Positions 17,689-26,499 of a stretch of DNA of 64,000 bases are shown piece by piece. The DNA lies in NCBI GenBank assembly GCA_003140855.1, contig PLLF01000093.1, forward strand, positions 1 to 64,000. The letters are read 5' to 3'. Position 1 is the first letter of the stretch; the number at the start of each line of letters is the position of its first letter. The notes beneath the pieces were generated by a model, which had not been told where the DNA came from, made no database searches, and saw only the letters and a list, made by a program, of their open reading frames with translations. The stretch is from Vulcanimicrobiota bacterium. Lineage in GTDB: Bacteria > Vulcanimicrobiota > Vulcanimicrobiia > Vulcanimicrobiales > Vulcanimicrobiaceae. The translations under genes and the position numbers were made by a program.

Positions 17689-18722
17689 CGTATCCCCAAA
17701 TCTTGCACCAGAGCTTCGTAAAATGATGCGCGCAGATCGCGCGTGTCGTTTCTGCCGAAATACACTGCATTCGTGAGCAGCACGCCGCTGCAGTCGCGCA
17801 CGGGATCGGCCCACACACAGGTTCCGACGAAACCCGTATGACCGAACGTCTCTTGCGAAAGCAACCGCCCGCATGAATTCTCGTCGCTTGTCTTCAGCGC
17901 CCAACCCAAGCCTCTACGCAAAACGGGGTCGAAGGCTTGTTCGGAGATCGCCTCTTTAGCGAGCTCGGGCGGAAGCGTTCCGCTGCCGCGCCCGTGCTGC
18001 ACGCCCAAGTATTGCTCGGCCAGCCATGCGACGTCGGCCGCAGTTCCAAAGAGTCCGGCGTGACCTGCAACGCCCCCCATCAGATAGGCCTTCTCATCGT
18101 GCACGAATCCTTGCACGCGGCCCCGCCAGCTGTCGTCCTCGGTTGCCGGGATCGTATCGCGCACGGGCGCCGGCGGCGTATACATAGCCCGGCGCGCCTG
18201 TGCGCGCAGGCTGCGGCCCTCCAGGCGCTCCAAAAGTTCCCCGACCGCGATGAACCCGAGATCGCTATAAATGACGCGCTCGCTGGGCGGCGCTGCGAGC
18301 TCGCGTTCTAATGAAAAGCGTACGACGTTGTGATCGAGCAGTTCGCGATAGTCGGCGCCCGAATTCATTCCGGAGCTATGCGCGAGCAGCATGCGCAGCG
18401 TAATCGCTTCTTGCGGCTTTCCACGCCACTCGGGAAAACTGCCGGCCAGCGAGCCATCCAGTTCGACGCTCCCCCGAGCAACGGCCCGCAGCGCCAGCGT
18501 CGAAACGAACGGCTTGGTGATCGAAGCGAGATCGAACAGTGTATCGACCGCAACGGCGCGCGCACGTGCGTCGTCGCGCGTCAGCCCGTAGGCGCGTTCG
18601 AAGCGAACCTTCCCGCCTTGCTCGATGCGCGCAACCGCGCCCGTGAACTGCTTACCGCAGGCGTCGCGCAGAATGCTCTCGACGCGCGCGAACGTGCGAT
18701 CAACCGCGAGCAACCGGCGCAC
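17685..18722 (-). CDS. Serine hydrolase of the beta-lactamase/AmiE family
   Basis: 345 residues. Active-site motifs are complete: S67-I-T-K70 (SxxK), Y152-S-D (YxN equivalent) and a C-terminal HTG triad (GHTGFVG). No signal peptide, so cytosolic. In Bacillus subtilis the nagZ neighbour amiE (ybbE) encodes a protein of this fold that removes the peptide from MurNAc-peptides after NagZ action; the same position here suggests an N-acetylmuramoyl-L-alanine amidase role, not antibiotic resistance. Start GTG 18722 lies 23 bp inside nagZ; TTG 18713 is an alternative. Confidence 0.85.
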   Translation of the reverse strand: MRRLLAVDRTFARVESILRDACGKQFTGAVARIEQGGKVRFERAYGLTRDDARARAVAVDTLFDLASITKPFVSTLALRAVARGSVELDGSLAGSFPEWRGKPQEAITLRMLLAHSSGMNSGADYRELLDHNVVRFSLERELAAPPSERVIYSDLGFIAVGELLERLEGRSLRAQARRAMYTPPAPVRDTIPATEDDSWRGRVQGFVHDEKAYLMGGVAGHAGLFGTAADVAWLAEQYLGVQHGRGSGTLPPELAKEAISEQAFDPVLRRGLGWALKTSDENSCGRLLSQETFGHTGFVGTCVWADPVRDCSGVLLTNAVYFGRNDTRDLRASFYEALVQDLGIR

Positions 18723-20217
18723 CCGTCAGTGGAAACGTGCCCTGGGCTGGTTTTCTGTCGAATAGTACCGCTGCCAGTCCGGCGATGCTCGGCGCGTCAT
18801 CGCCGTAGGTGCACAGAACGTTGCGCGCTTGCGGAAAATCGAATGCATCGAACGGCTCGCGCGTCGAAACGAGCAGCGCATCGGAATGAGCGGCAAGAAT
18901 ACGCTCGATCGCGCGCTTCTGCTGTGGATAAATGTGCGCGCGGCGCATCAACACGACCGGCCGGTCGTTGCCGAGGCGCGCTATCGCCGCGTCAATATCC
19001 TCGGCTCGCGGTTCGAGCGACAGGCGGATCTCTTTCACCCTTGCGAATTCGGACAGCGCCGCATGCCGTTCGTGCGCGCCTTGCGCGCCCTCGAGCGTCG
19101 GGCTCTCGAAACTCACGACGGCCGCCGAACTGCCGGCATGCGCTTCTCCGCGGATTAACGTAACCGCCTGCAATCCGATGTACTCGCCGATCCTCGGGAA
19201 AGGCGGCCGCGCATCCAAGGGAAGCGTCGCCTGTAAAGTGCCGCGCAGTTTCAAAACGCGCGCGTGTGCTTCTTCGAGCCTCGCCCGCGAGAGTTTGCCT
19301 TCTTCCACCGCACGCGCGATCGTTTCGACGGTGCGAGCCGTCAGTTCGAGATCGTGGCTCAACAGCACGCAATCGGCGCCGGCGGCCAGCGCTTCGACCG
19401 CGCCCCGCTCGCTGCCCACCCGTTTTGCAATCGCATCCATTTGCAGACAGTCCGTAAAACAAACACCGGTGAAATGCAGTTCTTCGCGCAGCACCTTGGT
19501 AAGTATGCGGCGCGACATCGTTGCGGGGCGGTCGCCGTCAAATGCGGGCGCGACTATGTGAGCCGTCATGACGGCTTGAGCTCCGGGCAAGAGTTTCACA
19601 AAAGGAATCAGATCGCGCGAGCGCAGCGTCGCCTCATCCACGTCGATGACCGGCAGATCGACATGCGAGTCGACGGCCGTCGAGCCATGTCCAGGAAAAT
19701 GTTTGAAGGTCGCAACGACGCCGCCGCGTTCGAGCGCCGCCGCGAATGCACCAGCAAGTTTAGCGACACGCTGCGGATCGTCACCGAACGAGCGCGTCCC
19801 GATGACGGTGTTCATTCGCGCCAGCGCCAAGTCGAGGACGGGCGCGAAATCGACATTGACGCCTGCACGCCGAAGATCGAAGGCGACTTGTGCGCCGGCC
19901 CGCTGCGCCGGCTCGTCGCTTTGCTCCGAAGCGCAAGCGGCGGCGATCGCAAGCGCGGATGGAATCTCTTCGACGCCGTCGCGGATGCGCGCGACCCGGC
20001 CGCCTTCCTGATCGATTGCAACGATCGGCGAGAAGAGCGCGGCCCGCAGGCTATCCGTAAGCGCGCGCAACTGCACGAGCGATTCGACGTTGCGGCCGAA
20101 CAGCGTCACGCCCGCCAAAGGCACATCGCGCAAGAATTTCTCGAGATCGCCATCTAGTTGCGTTCCGTCGAAGCCGGCGCAGACGACGCCCCCGGCCATG
20201 CGCCGGAGATCGCTCAT
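18700..20217 (-). CDS. nagZ: Beta-N-acetylhexosaminidase NagZ (GH3)
   Basis: 505 residues. Removes terminal GlcNAc from muropeptides. GH3 barrel with AIDQEGGRVARI, KHFPGHGST (172-180), the D183-S-H185 His/Asp dyad that NagZ enzymes use as acid/base, and FTD256 as nucleophile. Longer than E. coli NagZ (341) because of a C-terminal alpha/beta domain (residues 340-505), as in the two-domain Bacillus enzyme. No signal peptide, so cytosolic. The start overlaps the ABC ATPase stop (ATGA). Confidence 0.95.
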   Translation of the reverse strand: MSDLRRMAGGVVCAGFDGTQLDGDLEKFLRDVPLAGVTLFGRNVESLVQLRALTDSLRAALFSPIVAIDQEGGRVARIRDGVEEIPSALAIAAACASEQSDEPAQRAGAQVAFDLRRAGVNVDFAPVLDLALARMNTVIGTRSFGDDPQRVAKLAGAFAAALERGGVVATFKHFPGHGSTAVDSHVDLPVIDVDEATLRSRDLIPFVKLLPGAQAVMTAHIVAPAFDGDRPATMSRRILTKVLREELHFTGVCFTDCLQMDAIAKRVGSERGAVEALAAGADCVLLSHDLELTARTVETIARAVEEGKLSRARLEEAHARVLKLRGTLQATLPLDARPPFPRIGEYIGLQAVTLIRGEAHAGSSAAVVSFESPTLEGAQGAHERHAALSEFARVKEIRLSLEPRAEDIDAAIARLGNDRPVVLMRRAHIYPQQKRAIERILAAHSDALLVSTREPFDAFDFPQARNVLCTYGDDAPSIAGLAAVLFDRKPAQGTFPLTGAPVARG

Positions 20218-21179
20218 CGCCGCAGCGCCCCGATCGCGCGGTCGAAGCGGCGGACGTGCGCTTCGGGAAGCGTCGCGGCAACTTCGGCGCCGACTTCCGG
20301 AGCCGTCGCAACGGCGACGCGGGCGATCAGCTCGCCCCTGGGCGTTTGCAGATGCACGAAAGCGTCGGCTCCAGTCGATTCGACCAAAACGACACGGCCG
20401 CGCAGCGCGCCGCCGTTCTCCAAATGCACGTGTTCGGGTCGAATGCCGAGCGTCTCCATGCCGTCATCGATCAGATTCATCGGCGGCGTCCCGAAAAACC
20501 TCGCCACGCTCGTCGTGGCCGGATAGTCGTACACGGTTTGGGGCGAATCGCACTGCAAGATTTTGCCGCCGATCATGATGGCCAAACGATCGCCTGCAGT
20601 CAACCCTTCGGCGTGGTCGTGCGTAACATAGATAACCGCTCCTCCGAAAGAGCCGGAGAAATCCAAGAAACTTCGCCGCACTTGCGCGCGCAGTAAGGGT
20701 TCGAGGTGCGCGAGCGGTTCGTCGAGCAAGAGCACGCGCGGATCGCTAAGCACCGCGCGTGCCAGCGCGACGCGCTGCCGCTCGCCCGCCGAAAGAGCGC
20801 CGGGCCGCTTCGCCATGTGCGGGCCGATTTCAAAACTTTGCGCAGCGCTTGCGATCCGGTCGCGGCTCGCGTGCGCAAATCCAAGATTTTGCGCGACGGT
20901 CAAATGCGGGAAGAGGCCATCCCGATCGAAGACGATCGCCACGCGCCGGTCTTCGGCCAAGAGATTGGTCGCGTCGCGATCGTCGATGAAGATCGACCCG
21001 GCGTCGGGACGTTCTAAGCCCGCAATGATTCGCAGGAGCGTCGTCTTACCCGCGCCGCTTGGTCCGAGGATGACCAATCGCTCGCGATCGCGCACAGCAA
21101 AAGAGACGCCGTCGAGCGCCGCGCCTCGCGTTCCGTGGAGAGGGAAGAATTTCTTGAGATCGCGCCCGGCAACGGCCAC
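20214..21179 (-). CDS. Orphan sugar-type ABC transporter ATP-binding protein (MalK/UgpC-like)
   Basis: 321 residues. Walker A GPSGAGKTT near residue 39, a signature loop LSAGERQRVALARA in place of LSGGQ, Walker B VLLLDEP, H-loop VTHDH, then a C-terminal TOBE-like domain (LGIRPEHVHLENG) as in carbohydrate importers. No permease or binding protein is in the operon, so it may energise a transporter encoded elsewhere, plausibly for muropeptides or amino sugars. Q-loop region VAIVFDRDGLFPH has Asp where Gln is normal, an odd point. Start GTG 21179; overlaps nagZ downstream. Confidence 0.85.
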   Translation of the reverse strand: MAVAGRDLKKFFPLHGTRGAALDGVSFAVRDRERLVILGPSGAGKTTLLRIIAGLERPDAGSIFIDDRDATNLLAEDRRVAIVFDRDGLFPHLTVAQNLGFAHASRDRIASAAQSFEIGPHMAKRPGALSAGERQRVALARAVLSDPRVLLLDEPLAHLEPLLRAQVRRSFLDFSGSFGGAVIYVTHDHAEGLTAGDRLAIMIGGKILQCDSPQTVYDYPATTSVARFFGTPPMNLIDDGMETLGIRPEHVHLENGGALRGRVVLVESTGADAFVHLQTPRGELIARVAVATAPEVGAEVAATLPEAHVRRFDRAIGALRR

Positions 21180-21195
21180 GGCGCGTTAACGATTC

Positions 21196-21552
21196 CTAGC
21201 GAATGCGAATGATTTGCGCGACGAGCCGGCCCGCGATTTCGCTGACGTCGACATCGACGCGCGATCCGCGTCCGAGTTCGGCAAACGATGCGAACTCCTC
21301 ACCGCGGAAAATGCTCGTGCTTGGCGTGACCGCAATCGGCACGCGGCCATGTGAGGTTTCGACCAAAATGCTGGCGGTGGCAAAATCGATGCCGACGATA
21401 CGGCCGGAAACGACGGCGTGCGATCGCGCGAATCCGTCAGCAAGTGGTACGGCATGCGCCCACGGCGGCGGGTCGGCAACGGCAAAACCGGTGCCGGCGG
21501 CTCCGAGAACCGCTGCCAGGGTCGCCGATGCAAAAATATGCAGCCAAGCCAT
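21196..21552 (-). CDS. Secreted DUF5666-like small protein
   Basis: 118 residues with a signal peptide ending near AVA-DPPP. The mature part is one small beta-barrel (VSGRIVGIDFATASILVET, ITPSTSIF-like VTPSTSIFRG, GRGSRVDVDVSEIAGRLVAQ), the pattern of DUF5666 domains. Function unknown. It sits 9 bp after the gene at 21562-21906 and 16 bp before the ABC ATPase, so it is part of the recycling operon. Confidence 0.65.
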   Translation of the reverse strand: MAWLHIFASATLAAVLGAAGTGFAVADPPPWAHAVPLADGFARSHAVVSGRIVGIDFATASILVETSHGRVPIAVTPSTSIFRGEEFASFAELGRGSRVDVDVSEIAGRLVAQIIRIR

Positions 21553-21561
21553 GTCGTTATC

Positions 21562-21906
21562 TCAACGCGAAAGCCCAAGTCGGCGTTCCCCTTCGACGCT
21601 CCGGCTCAGCTCTTCCTTATAGGAAGCGAGCGCTTCCGGAGCGTCGTCACTGCTTTTTCGCACGCGTTCGACTATGGCTCGAAGCCGCTTGACCGCGCCG
21701 TCGTCGGCCTTCTTTCCCGCCAGCACCAGCCGGAGCGCCATCAGGGAGAGATCCGGCGTCCGCGCCCCGAGGATTTTCAGACCTTCGTAAAATGGAGCGG
21801 CTCCGGGAACGTCCGGACGCTCGCGCAGAAGCGCCGCAACGACTTCCTCCTTCGGAGGTTTGCCTTCGAGAAGGTAGCGGTCGAGCAAGGGGAAGTCCAC
21901 ATCCAT
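21562..21906 (-). CDS. Small helical hypothetical protein, first gene of the recycling operon
   Basis: 114 residues from ATG 21906, predicted mostly alpha-helical (PLLDRYLLEGKPPKEEVVAA, LMALRLVLAGKKADDGAVK, VKRLRAIVERVRKS). No family recognised. The start codon overlaps the start codon of the divergent gene (CATG, 21904-21907); an upstream in-frame ATG at 21951 would put 45 bp of it inside that gene. The C-terminal codons (SRSVEGERRLGLS) cross a weak REP-like sequence (about 21588-21610). Confidence 0.55.
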   Translation of the reverse strand: MDVDFPLLDRYLLEGKPPKEEVVAALLRERPDVPGAAPFYEGLKILGARTPDLSLMALRLVLAGKKADDGAVKRLRAIVERVRKSSDDAPEALASYKEELSRSVEGERRLGLSR

Positions 21907-23314
21907 GAAGTTCGCCGCGGCGCTTGCGCTCTTCTCTGTACTGGCGCACATGCGTCAGGTCAACGGCAACGTCTATGCGATGCACATTGCAAGCACCGCC
22001 GCGGTAACCGTTGACGGACAGGCCGCAACGCAGCAAACGGACACTCAAGGGCTCCGTTTCTTGCTGCGGCAGTGCAGCGGTGCGGTTTGCCCTGGAACCT
22101 ACTTCGACGGACTACGGCTGTACGGCGTCACGATCAATAGTACGGCGCTGCCGCGGTCGGAACCATCGGACGCATATATGCGCGCGCTGCGCATCGTAGG
22201 AGCGCTCGATTTTATCGCGCCGGATTTTGCGCAACGCGGCGGCCGCGTTCTCGACGGCGGCACGGTCGCGCTCGCCGGTTGCACATGCCGTCGGCTTTTC
22301 GTATCCGGCACGGATGCAGCGCCGATGGAAGTCTACGTCGATCCGCGGACGTGGCTGGTTTCGGGAGCGCGCAGCATCGGCGGCGGCACGGCTTACGCGA
22401 TGCGAGATTACCGGCGAGTCGGTGCATACGTGCTGCCTTTCCGCATAGACCGTAACGGAGAAGCGATCGAACAATACACCACGCGCAACGTCGTGGAGAC
22501 GCCGCTGCAGCCTCCGCAAGGGCTGATCCTTCAATTCGCATCCAAGCCGTCGACGGTCGCGCTGGATCCCGCCAGCACGACGCCGGACGCGATGTGTACG
22601 CTCGGCGGCGTCAGCGTGCGCTGCCTGTTCGACACCGGCAATTCGGGGCTGGCGATGAGCTTGGAATTAGCCGAGCAGTTGAATCTCAATCCGGTGGGCG
22701 TTTTCAACGTCCGCGGATTGGGATCGTATGCAACCGAAGTGGTGCGCGCCGGGCCTCTGCAGATCGGCGGCGTCCGTTTCGGCGACGCGGAGTACGTCGT
22801 ACTCAGCGATATTCATCGCTACGGGTACGACTTGGTGCTCGGAGCCGACGTCTTTGCAGCCGCCCCGATGACCATCGACTACGCGCATCATTCGATTGCG
22901 TTCGGCGTCGACCGGCCGGCAGATCCGGCGCAATCGATCGCGCTCACATTCGATAATTTCGTGCCGGTCGTCGATGTCTCGCTCGCCGGCCAGCCCGCGC
23001 AGCTCGCGGTCGACACAGGCGATCAATCGACCGTGAACCTCGCCGACGATTTTTACTCGCACCACTCGACGCTGTTTAAGGCGACGCACGTGCAGAGTGT
23101 GGGCGGCATCGGCGGCGACAGCGTGGAGCTGATGGGGACTATCCCGTCGATGCAGATCGGGTCCCTGGTGACCGGGCCCCAGAACATCGGCACTACAAAA
23201 ACGCTCAAGGGCACGGCCAACGGTCACCTGGGTGCCGGCTTTCTTTCGAATTTTTCCGTCCTGCTGGACTACGCGCGCGAGCGCATGGAGCTGCTGCCCA
23301 CTAAGAAAACATGA
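21905..23314 (+). CDS. Secreted retropepsin-like aspartic protease, two protease-fold repeats
   Basis: 469 residues. Short signal-like N-terminus (KFAAALALFSVLA). An N-terminal ~210-residue domain of unknown fold, then two aspartyl-protease-like halves: LFDTGNSGLAM with D243 and AVDTGDQSTVN with D370, each followed by a hydrophobic-GA/GAD motif (LVLGADVF, HLGAGFLSNF). Retropepsins need two DTG loops; here both are on one chain, so it could fold as a pseudo-dimer. Substrate unknown. It is coupled (ATGA) to the pterin dehydratase gene. Confidence 0.8.
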   Translation: MKFAAALALFSVLAHMRQVNGNVYAMHIASTAAVTVDGQAATQQTDTQGLRFLLRQCSGAVCPGTYFDGLRLYGVTINSTALPRSEPSDAYMRALRIVGALDFIAPDFAQRGGRVLDGGTVALAGCTCRRLFVSGTDAAPMEVYVDPRTWLVSGARSIGGGTAYAMRDYRRVGAYVLPFRIDRNGEAIEQYTTRNVVETPLQPPQGLILQFASKPSTVALDPASTTPDAMCTLGGVSVRCLFDTGNSGLAMSLELAEQLNLNPVGVFNVRGLGSYATEVVRAGPLQIGGVRFGDAEYVVLSDIHRYGYDLVLGADVFAAAPMTIDYAHHSIAFGVDRPADPAQSIALTFDNFVPVVDVSLAGQPAQLAVDTGDQSTVNLADDFYSHHSTLFKATHVQSVGGIGGDSVELMGTIPSMQIGSLVTGPQNIGTTKTLKGTANGHLGAGFLSNFSVLLDYARERMELLPTKKT

Positions 23315-23652
23315 TGAGCGACCTTGCACAGCGCACCTGCGTTCCGTGCCGCGGCGGCGTCCCGCCGATGCCGCGCGCCGATGCCGAAAAACTTCTGGAG
23401 CAACTTGGCGGGGATTGGGAATTGGCGGAGGTTTCGCAAGCGATCACCGGATTGCGAAAGACCTACCGATTCAAAGATTTCTCCGAAGCGCTCGGTTTCG
23501 TCAACCGCCTAGGCGCGTTAGCCGAAGAGCAGGGTCATCACCCGGACATAGCGCTATCGTGGAGGCGGGTCACCCTGGACATGTGGACGCACAAAATCAA
23601 GGGGCTGACCGAGAGCGATTTCATCTTTGCCGCCAAATGCGACGAAGTCTAG
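23311..23652 (+). CDS. 4a-hydroxytetrahydrobiopterin (pterin-4a-carbinolamine) dehydratase
   Basis: 113 residues, PhhB/PCD family. Active-site signature EEQGHHPDIALSWRRVTLDMWTH: the HHPD pair and the later TH are catalytic or pterin-binding. Recycles pterin cofactor or acts in molybdopterin-like side roles; no aromatic amino-acid hydroxylase is nearby. The N-terminal 20 residues (CVPCRGGVPPM) are the usual Cys-containing extension of many bacterial members. Start overlaps the upstream stop (ATGA). Confidence 0.93.
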   Translation: MMSDLAQRTCVPCRGGVPPMPRADAEKLLEQLGGDWELAEVSQAITGLRKTYRFKDFSEALGFVNRLGALAEEQGHHPDIALSWRRVTLDMWTHKIKGLTESDFIFAAKCDEV

Positions 23653-23679
23653 CCGACTTTTTGCGGCCGGGCGTGACGA

Positions 23680-23685
23680 TATACT
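23680..23685 (+). promoter_or_regulatory. -10 box for a probably leaderless TonB-receptor mRNA
   Basis: TATACT ends 6 bp before the ATG at 23692, so transcription would start at or next to the start codon. No Shine-Dalgarno with usable spacing exists. The -35 region (CTTTTT around 23657) is poor. Confidence 0.4.
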
Positions 23686-23691
23686 TAAAGG

Positions 23692-26493
23692 ATGCTGCGT
23701 TACCTAGGCATGCGCTCGATTAGAACGGTGACCCTATTGGCGGTCCTCGCCGGCGTATTTCCGGCGTTCGCCCTGGCCGCGACCGGTTCGATTTCAGGCT
23801 CGGTCCGGGATGTAGCTGGGGAGCCACTTGCGTCCGCGCGAGTCGTCCTCAGCGGCCGACAGCATGCCGCTACGCAGACTGACCCGGCCGGCACATTCCG
23901 TTTTGACGGATTATCTCCAGGGACATATACCGTTACGGCGAGCGAGGGCGGTTACCGGGCCGGCGGCATCGACGGAATCGCCGTCAATGAGAACGCGCAA
24001 CGCGTTGAGCTCTTCCTGGAAGCTGCAACGTTCTCGACGCTCAGGCAAATCGCTGAAGTGCGCAGCGTCGCCGGAACTTTTAACGACAGCCCTTCAGCCG
24101 TAAGCGTCCTCACTCAGCAACGTTTCGCTGAAATCGGCCAGGTGCAGATCGGACACGTGCTCGACCAGATTCCGGGCGTCATATCGGCTCGCCCGGCGAG
24201 CGCCGACGCTGCTGTTCCCGGTTCGATCACGTCACCGAACTTGCGCGGCGCGCTCGACTATGAGAAAGCAACACTGCTCGACGGCCGCCCGCTGATCAAT
24301 GGAAGAAACGGCGATTACCCCACGATGCTCGTAAATTCGCTGCTCTTCGACAGCATCGAAATCGTCGAAGGACCGACCGCATACGCACCGCAGATCAATT
24401 ACGGCATTGGCGGAACGCTGAATTTTCGGACCGGCGATCCAACGCTGCACCGCTCGACGCGGTTCGTCTACGGCGTTGACAACATGTCGGGATCGTTCGC
24501 ACAGCTGCGGCTCTCGGACACGATCGCCAAGGGACGTCTAGGGTACCTCTTCACCTTCGCAAGCGACGGTTCGCAAGGTCCGCTGAATAACTACCCAAGC
24601 TATTTCGCACTGCCCGCCGGCACGAAGATAAATGGCAGCAGCGTCTCCGGTTCGACCACCAGCGGTCAGCCGGTCAACGGCCAGCGCGGCATCTATCCAA
24701 TCGCCGGCGCGCTCGGCAATCCGGCTAACGCCTACATCACGCTCTTCGGGTGCTGCCAATCCGTGACTTCGAATTTCCTCAATCGCGGAGAGCTTGCCAA
24801 ACTGCAGTACCGCTTCTCAAGCGCGACGCAGCTCACACTGGCCTACGTCGGCATTCAGTCGCAGTATGACGGACCCTCCGCGGGCTTTACGCAAATCGGT
24901 TCGGTCTTTGCGCCCACGGCAGCGTATTCAGGCTCGGCTTTCGCACCGGGTCAAACGATATTGTTGAACAACCGCACGACGCTGCCCGGTTCGCGCCTGT
25001 ACGATAACGAACCGATGTTCGAGGCAGAACTGCGCACGGCGCTTCACCAGGACACGCTGCTCGCGCGCTTCTACAGCGCCATTCTTGCGCGCCAGACGAC
25101 ATCCGATCTCGATTCGCCGTCGGCGAACTTCGTCACCGGCGCGATCGCACTCTACGGAAGTGCGACCGTCGGCGGAGTGGCCACGGCCTTCAACGGAAGC
25201 ACGGCCAGCCTCACGATTCCGACGCCGTACTCCAATACGGTAGAACACGACGCGCTGCGCGGCATCTCGTTTGAATACGATCACCCGGCCGGGCCGAACG
25301 TATACACGTTCGCATTCGATCGCAACTCGTCGTTGACGAACGCTTACACGGTCACGGGCAGCGCCACCAATCCCCAGGGTAACCTATCCACGACGATCGC
25401 GGCCGGAACGCGCCAAGATTTTACGACCTACTTACTGCGCGGACAGTTTGCACTAAACGACAAGCTGCAGCTGACGCTGGCCAACTATTACAACACGTAT
25501 CGCAATACGTATACGCCGCAGGTTACAGGCGGAAATTTTGTTTTTGCCACGAGCATGTCCACCCATGACGATCCTCGCCTGGCGCTAACATACCGCGCAA
25601 ACCCTAATCTCTCGCTGCGCTTGTCGGCCGGATCGGCGATAGCGCCGCCCTATCCCGCGCTGATCGACAATCTGACGCAGACGCCGGCGCAAGTGTACAC
25701 GACCGGCGCGCAGACCGTGACGGTCGGCAATAACTCGGGCGGATTGCTTCCGGAGACTTCCTTTGGATACGATCTCGGCGGTGATTGGCGCACGCCTTCG
25801 GGCGACGTACTTTCCGTCGACGCGTACTTGACGAATCTTCGCAATCAATTTGTCGCCGTGATTTATCCCAGCGGAACGACCTATAACCCGCCCGGAACGA
25901 CGGCGCAAATCCCGCTGTACATCAGCACCAATCAAAATCTCGCTCAGAGCCGCTTCGAAGGCGTCGACGCGACCTGGCGCCGCGATCCGGCGCGCGGTGT
26001 AGGCTACACGTTTTCGATTGCGCTGCAGCGCGCGTACGCGTACAACTTGCCGGCCTCGTTCTACTCGAGCGCGGCGGGCCCGTTCACGGCCAATCTCGGA
26101 GTCGTCAACGGCTCCAATTTCTTCGCTTTCAACTCGCCGTTCTTCAACGGCATATCGAACAAGAACGAAGCATACTCACAAGGCTATGCCGGCATTCACT
26201 CGCGTGGCAGCTACGGACAATATGCGGAGTTTGGATTCACGCTGTACGGATCGAACAACACGTTCAACATCCCGGCCTTCATGGTGGCCAGCGCTTCGTA
26301 CCGGCAACCGATCTTCGGCCCATCGCTCGCACTGCAAGTCTCCGCGGACAACCTATTCAACAGCGATTCAGCGCCGTACGTTACCTACGGCGCCGGAATA
26401 GGCGCGCCGCTTGCCAACGGTCAATTTGGAATTCGCAGCGCCATCCCGTATGGCCCCGCCTCGGTGCGCGTCATGCTCGTGCGGAGTCTGTAA
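23692..26493 (+). CDS. TonB-dependent outer-membrane receptor with carboxypeptidase-regulatory-like N-terminal domain
   Basis: 933 residues. Signal peptide (VTLLAVLAGVFPAFALAA), then a CarboxypepD_reg/Ig-like domain (residues 30-110: GSISGSVRDVAGEPLASARV, GTFRFDGLSPGTYTVTAS), a plug domain (120-250: RFAEIGQVQIGHVLDQIPGV, LLDGRPLING, SIEIVEGP) and a 22-strand-type barrel to the end. Imports an unknown substrate across the outer membrane; such receptors with an Ig-like N-domain often take polymers or siderophores. The final residues are MLVRSL, without a terminal Phe. ATG 23692 or 23710 are possible starts. No ExbBD/TonB gene is near. Confidence 0.9.
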   Translation: MLRYLGMRSIRTVTLLAVLAGVFPAFALAATGSISGSVRDVAGEPLASARVVLSGRQHAATQTDPAGTFRFDGLSPGTYTVTASEGGYRAGGIDGIAVNENAQRVELFLEAATFSTLRQIAEVRSVAGTFNDSPSAVSVLTQQRFAEIGQVQIGHVLDQIPGVISARPASADAAVPGSITSPNLRGALDYEKATLLDGRPLINGRNGDYPTMLVNSLLFDSIEIVEGPTAYAPQINYGIGGTLNFRTGDPTLHRSTRFVYGVDNMSGSFAQLRLSDTIAKGRLGYLFTFASDGSQGPLNNYPSYFALPAGTKINGSSVSGSTTSGQPVNGQRGIYPIAGALGNPANAYITLFGCCQSVTSNFLNRGELAKLQYRFSSATQLTLAYVGIQSQYDGPSAGFTQIGSVFAPTAAYSGSAFAPGQTILLNNRTTLPGSRLYDNEPMFEAELRTALHQDTLLARFYSAILARQTTSDLDSPSANFVTGAIALYGSATVGGVATAFNGSTASLTIPTPYSNTVEHDALRGISFEYDHPAGPNVYTFAFDRNSSLTNAYTVTGSATNPQGNLSTTIAAGTRQDFTTYLLRGQFALNDKLQLTLANYYNTYRNTYTPQVTGGNFVFATSMSTHDDPRLALTYRANPNLSLRLSAGSAIAPPYPALIDNLTQTPAQVYTTGAQTVTVGNNSGGLLPETSFGYDLGGDWRTPSGDVLSVDAYLTNLRNQFVAVIYPSGTTYNPPGTTAQIPLYISTNQNLAQSRFEGVDATWRRDPARGVGYTFSIALQRAYAYNLPASFYSSAAGPFTANLGVVNGSNFFAFNSPFFNGISNKNEAYSQGYAGIHSRGSYGQYAEFGFTLYGSNNTFNIPAFMVASASYRQPIFGPSLALQVSADNLFNSDSAPYVTYGAGIGAPLANGQFGIRSAIPYGPASVRVMLVRSL

Positions 26494-26499
26494 AAGGCG

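Noticed and set aside
17685-18722. Beta-lactamase resistance gene
   Set aside because: The SxxK/YSD/HTG motifs fit, but there is no signal peptide and it sits in a muropeptide-recycling operon, so an AmiE-like role is more likely.
21588-21610. Seventh repeat copy in the gene at 21562-21906
   Set aside because: CCCTTCGAC-GCTCCG-GCTCAG shares the two half-cores but lacks the rest of the element; too weak to call.
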